DNA of 64,000 nucleotides from an uncultured Clostridia bacterium (GTDB lineage Bacteria > Bacillota > Clostridia > Oscillospirales > Ruminococcaceae): assembly GCA_947629905.1 (NCBI GenBank), contig CANRFM010000006.1, positions 1-64,000 of the forward strand. Direction: 5' to 3'. Numbering within the stretch: position 1 is the first letter of the stretch; the number at the start of each line of letters is the position of its first letter. Under the pieces are notes generated by a model. It was not told the DNA's origin. It worked only from the letters and a program-made list of their open reading frames with translations, and made no database searches. Of the stretch, positions 62,262 through 64,000 are shown piece after piece. The position numbers were made by a program, and so were the translations under genes.

Positions 62262-62397
62262 GGCAATGGCGTTGTTAAAGAAAATCAACGACAGAGAAAC
62301 GCAGAGCTCGGCTTCACGAGTTTCCGAATTACCTTTTCTTCCTACAAACCAATAGAGTTCATCTGATTCACGCTCCGGCGGCAAGTTTTCCACATCA
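62262..62397 (-). pseudogene. remnant of IS1-like insB
   Basis: In the -1 frame relative to insA, the sequence reads LNLDVENLPPERESDELYWF and VGRKGNSETREA before breaking down. DELYWFVGRK matches the start of IS1 InsB. The joining site is a run of eight A followed by CTAA, like the A6C slippery site of IS1, so -1 frameshifting would fuse InsA to it. The DDE catalytic part is deleted. Confidence 0.7.
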
Positions 62398-62676
62398 AGA
62401 TTTAGTTTTTTTTATCCAGTTATAGACATTGGCTTTATTCATGCCTAAAATTTTGCCTACACCTCGTCCGCTCACTCCGGAATAATACATTTTCATTGCC
62501 AGTTTCTTCGTTTCTTCAGGATATTCATGCTTTTTAGGATCAATGGTATACCTTATGCCGCAGTCCTTACACCTGCAACGCTGTGTTCCCGACCTGTTAT
62601 ACCCTATCTTGATTTGATTTTCTTGCTTCTTGCAATTCGGACATATTTTTCCTTCTTCTATTGTTGCTTTCCTCAT
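62395..62676 (-). CDS. IS1-like InsA protein (zinc ribbon and helix-turn-helix)
   Basis: 93 aa, close to the 91 of IS1 InsA. A zinc ribbon with CPNC (about 12-15) and CRCKDCG (about 34-40) precedes a helix-turn-helix (SGRGVGKILGMNKANVYNWI). InsA binds the ends and represses transposition. It ends at the A-run slippery site. Confidence 0.88.
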   Translation of the reverse strand: MRKATIEEGKICPNCKKQENQIKIGYNRSGTQRCRCKDCGIRYTIDPKKHEYPEETKKLAMKMYYSGVSGRGVGKILGMNKANVYNWIKKTKS

Positions 62677-62799
62677 CTACAACATCTCCTTGTGCTTTTT
62701 CTTATAGCATAATATTCGCTAATTGTCCGCTCCTCTATGTAAAAAACAATTTGGTTTTTATTTCGTCCCCATGCAGAAACGGCGCTGCCGCTTATATAC

Positions 62800-62832
62800 A
62801 AACAAGACCGGCACAGGGGATTCACTGTGCCG
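62800..62832 (-). terminator. terminator of the sirtuin gene
   Basis: CGGCACAG (62809-62816) and CTGTGCCG (62825-62832). On the minus strand it is followed by GTCTTGTTTGT. Confidence 0.7.
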
Positions 62833-62884
62833 ATCGCATCGGATCGTCTGAAGGTTCTGATCTGACACCGCAAGGTGCAAACGG

Positions 62885-63607
62885 CTACACCCGGATCTCA
62901 TCGAGCACTTCACCGATCTTATCCCGGATACACAGCTCTGCCATGCCGTCTGCCGGTGTCATGTCCCGGTTGAGGATGACGAGGTGCTTTCCGTGGAAAT
63001 ACCGCAGAAATCCTGCTGCCGGGTAGACATTCAGGGACGTGCCCCCGACGATCAGCACATCGGCTTTCTGAATGGCATCCAGTGCGCCTGAAACGGTTTC
63101 ATCCGGCAAGCTCTCCTCATACAGCACCACATCCGGCTTGACCAGTCCGCCGCAGTCCGGACAATGCGGCACGCCCTCTGTATGCAGCACCCATGCCGCA
63201 TCAAAGCACTTTCCGCAGCGCTGACAATAATTCCGGTGTACGCTCCCGTGCAGCTCGAACACGTTCCGGCTGCCTGCTTTCTGATGCAAGCCGTCAATGT
63301 TCTGCGTCACGACAGCTGAGAGAATGCCAGCCATTTCCAGTTCCGCAAGTTTCCTGTGGGCAGCATTCGGCTTGGCATCCAGACACAACATTTTGTCCCG
63401 GTAGAACCGGTAAAATGCCTCCGTGTGCTGCTCGAAATAGGTGCGGCTCAGGATCGTTTCCGGGGGGACATCGTACTTCTGATGATACAGTCCGTCCACG
63501 CTCCGGAAATCCGGGATACCGCTCTCTGTGGACACACCTGCCCCACCGAAAAATACCAGACGCTTCGCCCCGGAAATGATATGCTGCAATTGCTTCCTTT
63601 CATCCAT
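62885..63607 (-). CDS. cobB: NAD-dependent protein deacetylase (sirtuin)
   Basis: 240 aa, the standard Sir2 size. FFGGAGVSTESGIPDFRSVDG binds NAD; VVTQNIDGLHQKAGS holds the QNID motif; ELHGSVHRNYCQRC provides the catalytic His and first zinc pair; CPDC is the second pair; VLIVGGTSLNVYPAA and ILNRDMT complete the Rossmann fold. It removes acyl groups from lysines. AGGAGG lies upstream of the ATG. It precedes the cls gene's stop by 60 bp on the same strand. Confidence 0.95.
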   Translation of the reverse strand: MDERKQLQHIISGAKRLVFFGGAGVSTESGIPDFRSVDGLYHQKYDVPPETILSRTYFEQHTEAFYRFYRDKMLCLDAKPNAAHRKLAELEMAGILSAVVTQNIDGLHQKAGSRNVFELHGSVHRNYCQRCGKCFDAAWVLHTEGVPHCPDCGGLVKPDVVLYEESLPDETVSGALDAIQKADVLIVGGTSLNVYPAAGFLRYFHGKHLVILNRDMTPADGMAELCIRDKIGEVLDEIRV

Positions 63608-63667
63608 GATGCTGAAACCTCCTCTGATGTAAAGAATTTAGATACAGAATGCTGCACCCTGCCCCCG

Positions 63668-64000
63668 TTATAACAGCGGAGCGATCAGGCGCATAAGCTC
63701 ACCGGTCAGTTTGGTAAATGCCTTTTCATGGCGGATCGTTTCTTCTGTGACTTTGCTGCATTTGGCAAGCGTTTCCTGAAAATCCTGCTCCATTGCCGCA
63801 ATGCAGTCCGCCTTGTAAAAGTATGTGGCACATTCAAAATGATGGTACAGACTCCGGTAATCGAGGTTGATCGTACCGATGACAGCTTTCACGTCATCCG
63901 ACAGGAACATTTTCGCATGGACAAAGCCGGGCGTGTACAAATAAATTTCTACCCCCGAATCCAACAGCGTCCGGAAATACGTCTTAGCCAGTGCAAATAC
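63668..64000 (-). CDS. cardiolipin synthase, C-terminal part (cut by the window edge)
   Basis: The last 110 codons; the gene continues beyond 64000. The second phospholipase D motif, HAKMFLSDDVKAVIGTINLD (HxKxxxxD...GxxN), is complete, and the C terminus ends KLTGELMRLIAPLL as in Cls. It joins phosphatidylglycerols into cardiolipin. An apparent TTG at 63964 is not a start, since the frame runs on (FALAKTYFRTLLDSG). Confidence 0.93.
   Translation of the reverse strand, partial: VFALAKTYFRTLLDSGVEIYLYTPGFVHAKMFLSDDVKAVIGTINLDYRSLYHHFECATYFYKADCIAAMEQDFQETLAKCSKVTEETIRHEKAFTKLTGELMRLIAPLL

Larger units (their letters stand above)
62256..62733 (-). mobile_element. internally deleted IS1-like element
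   Basis: About 480 bp, against about 770 for IS1. Both ends carry matching inverted sequences: GGAGCGGGCAATGG at 62256-62269 and its inverse ATTGTCCGCTCC at 62722-62733. It holds an intact insA-like gene and only the first part of insB. No clear target duplication is seen, so the exact ends are uncertain. Confidence 0.7.

Overview
This window looks like chromosomal DNA of a Gram-positive, cellulosome-producing gut Ruminococcus (Oscillospiraceae). The evidence is a cluster of cohesin- and dockerin-bearing secreted proteins, two more dockerin proteins elsewhere, spoVA genes, a CIRCE-controlled groESL operon, two-component and ECF sigma systems typical of Bacillota, and many promoters of the form TTGACA-N17-TATAAT. 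The order of the cohesin genes (one cohesin, then two, then a multi-cohesin scaffoldin) resembles the start of the sca cluster of R. flavefaciens and R. champanellensis. The species itself cannot be fixed from this sequence.

Layout. 0-5 kb: a secreted leucine-rich-repeat protein with a dockerin, a DUF421/DUF4363 membrane pair, a VanY-like protein that has lost catalytic residues, and a DacF-type carboxypeptidase. 5-12 kb: rpmE, yigZ and a dgt-dnaG-rpoD-mutS-like operon. 12-19 kb: an SCP2-like protein, groES-groEL, and a MarR regulator with a heterodimeric ABC exporter. 19-21 kb: a long structured leader with two tRNA T-arm-like hairpins, followed by a slipin/SPFH gene. 21-23.5 kb: rpmG-secE-nusG-rplK-rplA. 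23.6-25.4 kb: an ACT-domain protein and homoserine dehydrogenase. 25.5-32 kb: the scaffoldin cluster. 32-38 kb: a CapA-like lipoprotein, an ExbB/ExbD-like operon, a small ribbon-helix-helix protein and a two-component system. 38-47 kb: pyrG, a ROK regulator, an AEC transporter, an O-antigen-ligase-like protein, rny and an aminotransferase. 47-52 kb: spoVAD-spoVAE, an XRE membrane regulator and the gamma and beta subunits of a sodium-pumping decarboxylase. 52-56.5 kb: a dockerin protein, an ECF sigma/anti-sigma pair and a nest of structured repeats. 56.5-62.2 kb: a TPP-riboswitch-controlled thiamine operon (thiS-G-H-tenI-E-D-C). 62.2-64 kb: an internally deleted IS1-like element, a sirtuin and the end of a cardiolipin synthase gene.

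How the parts work together. The ScaC/ScaA/ScaB-like proteins would form the protein skeleton of a cellulosome, and dockerin proteins encoded elsewhere could plug into it. The thiamine operon makes both the pyrimidine and thiazole halves and is shut off by TPP. The ECF sigma gene and the dgt-dnaG-rpoD operon carry nearly the same upstream motif, which suggests shared control.

The most unusual items are the tRNA-like leader in front of the slipin gene, a family of palindromic GGCGTAYC-rich repeats around 48.8, 53.3, 55.7 and 56.3 kb, two hairpin units at 55.9-56.1 kb, the ExbB/ExbD-like operon in a Gram-positive, and the shared ECF-like promoter motif.
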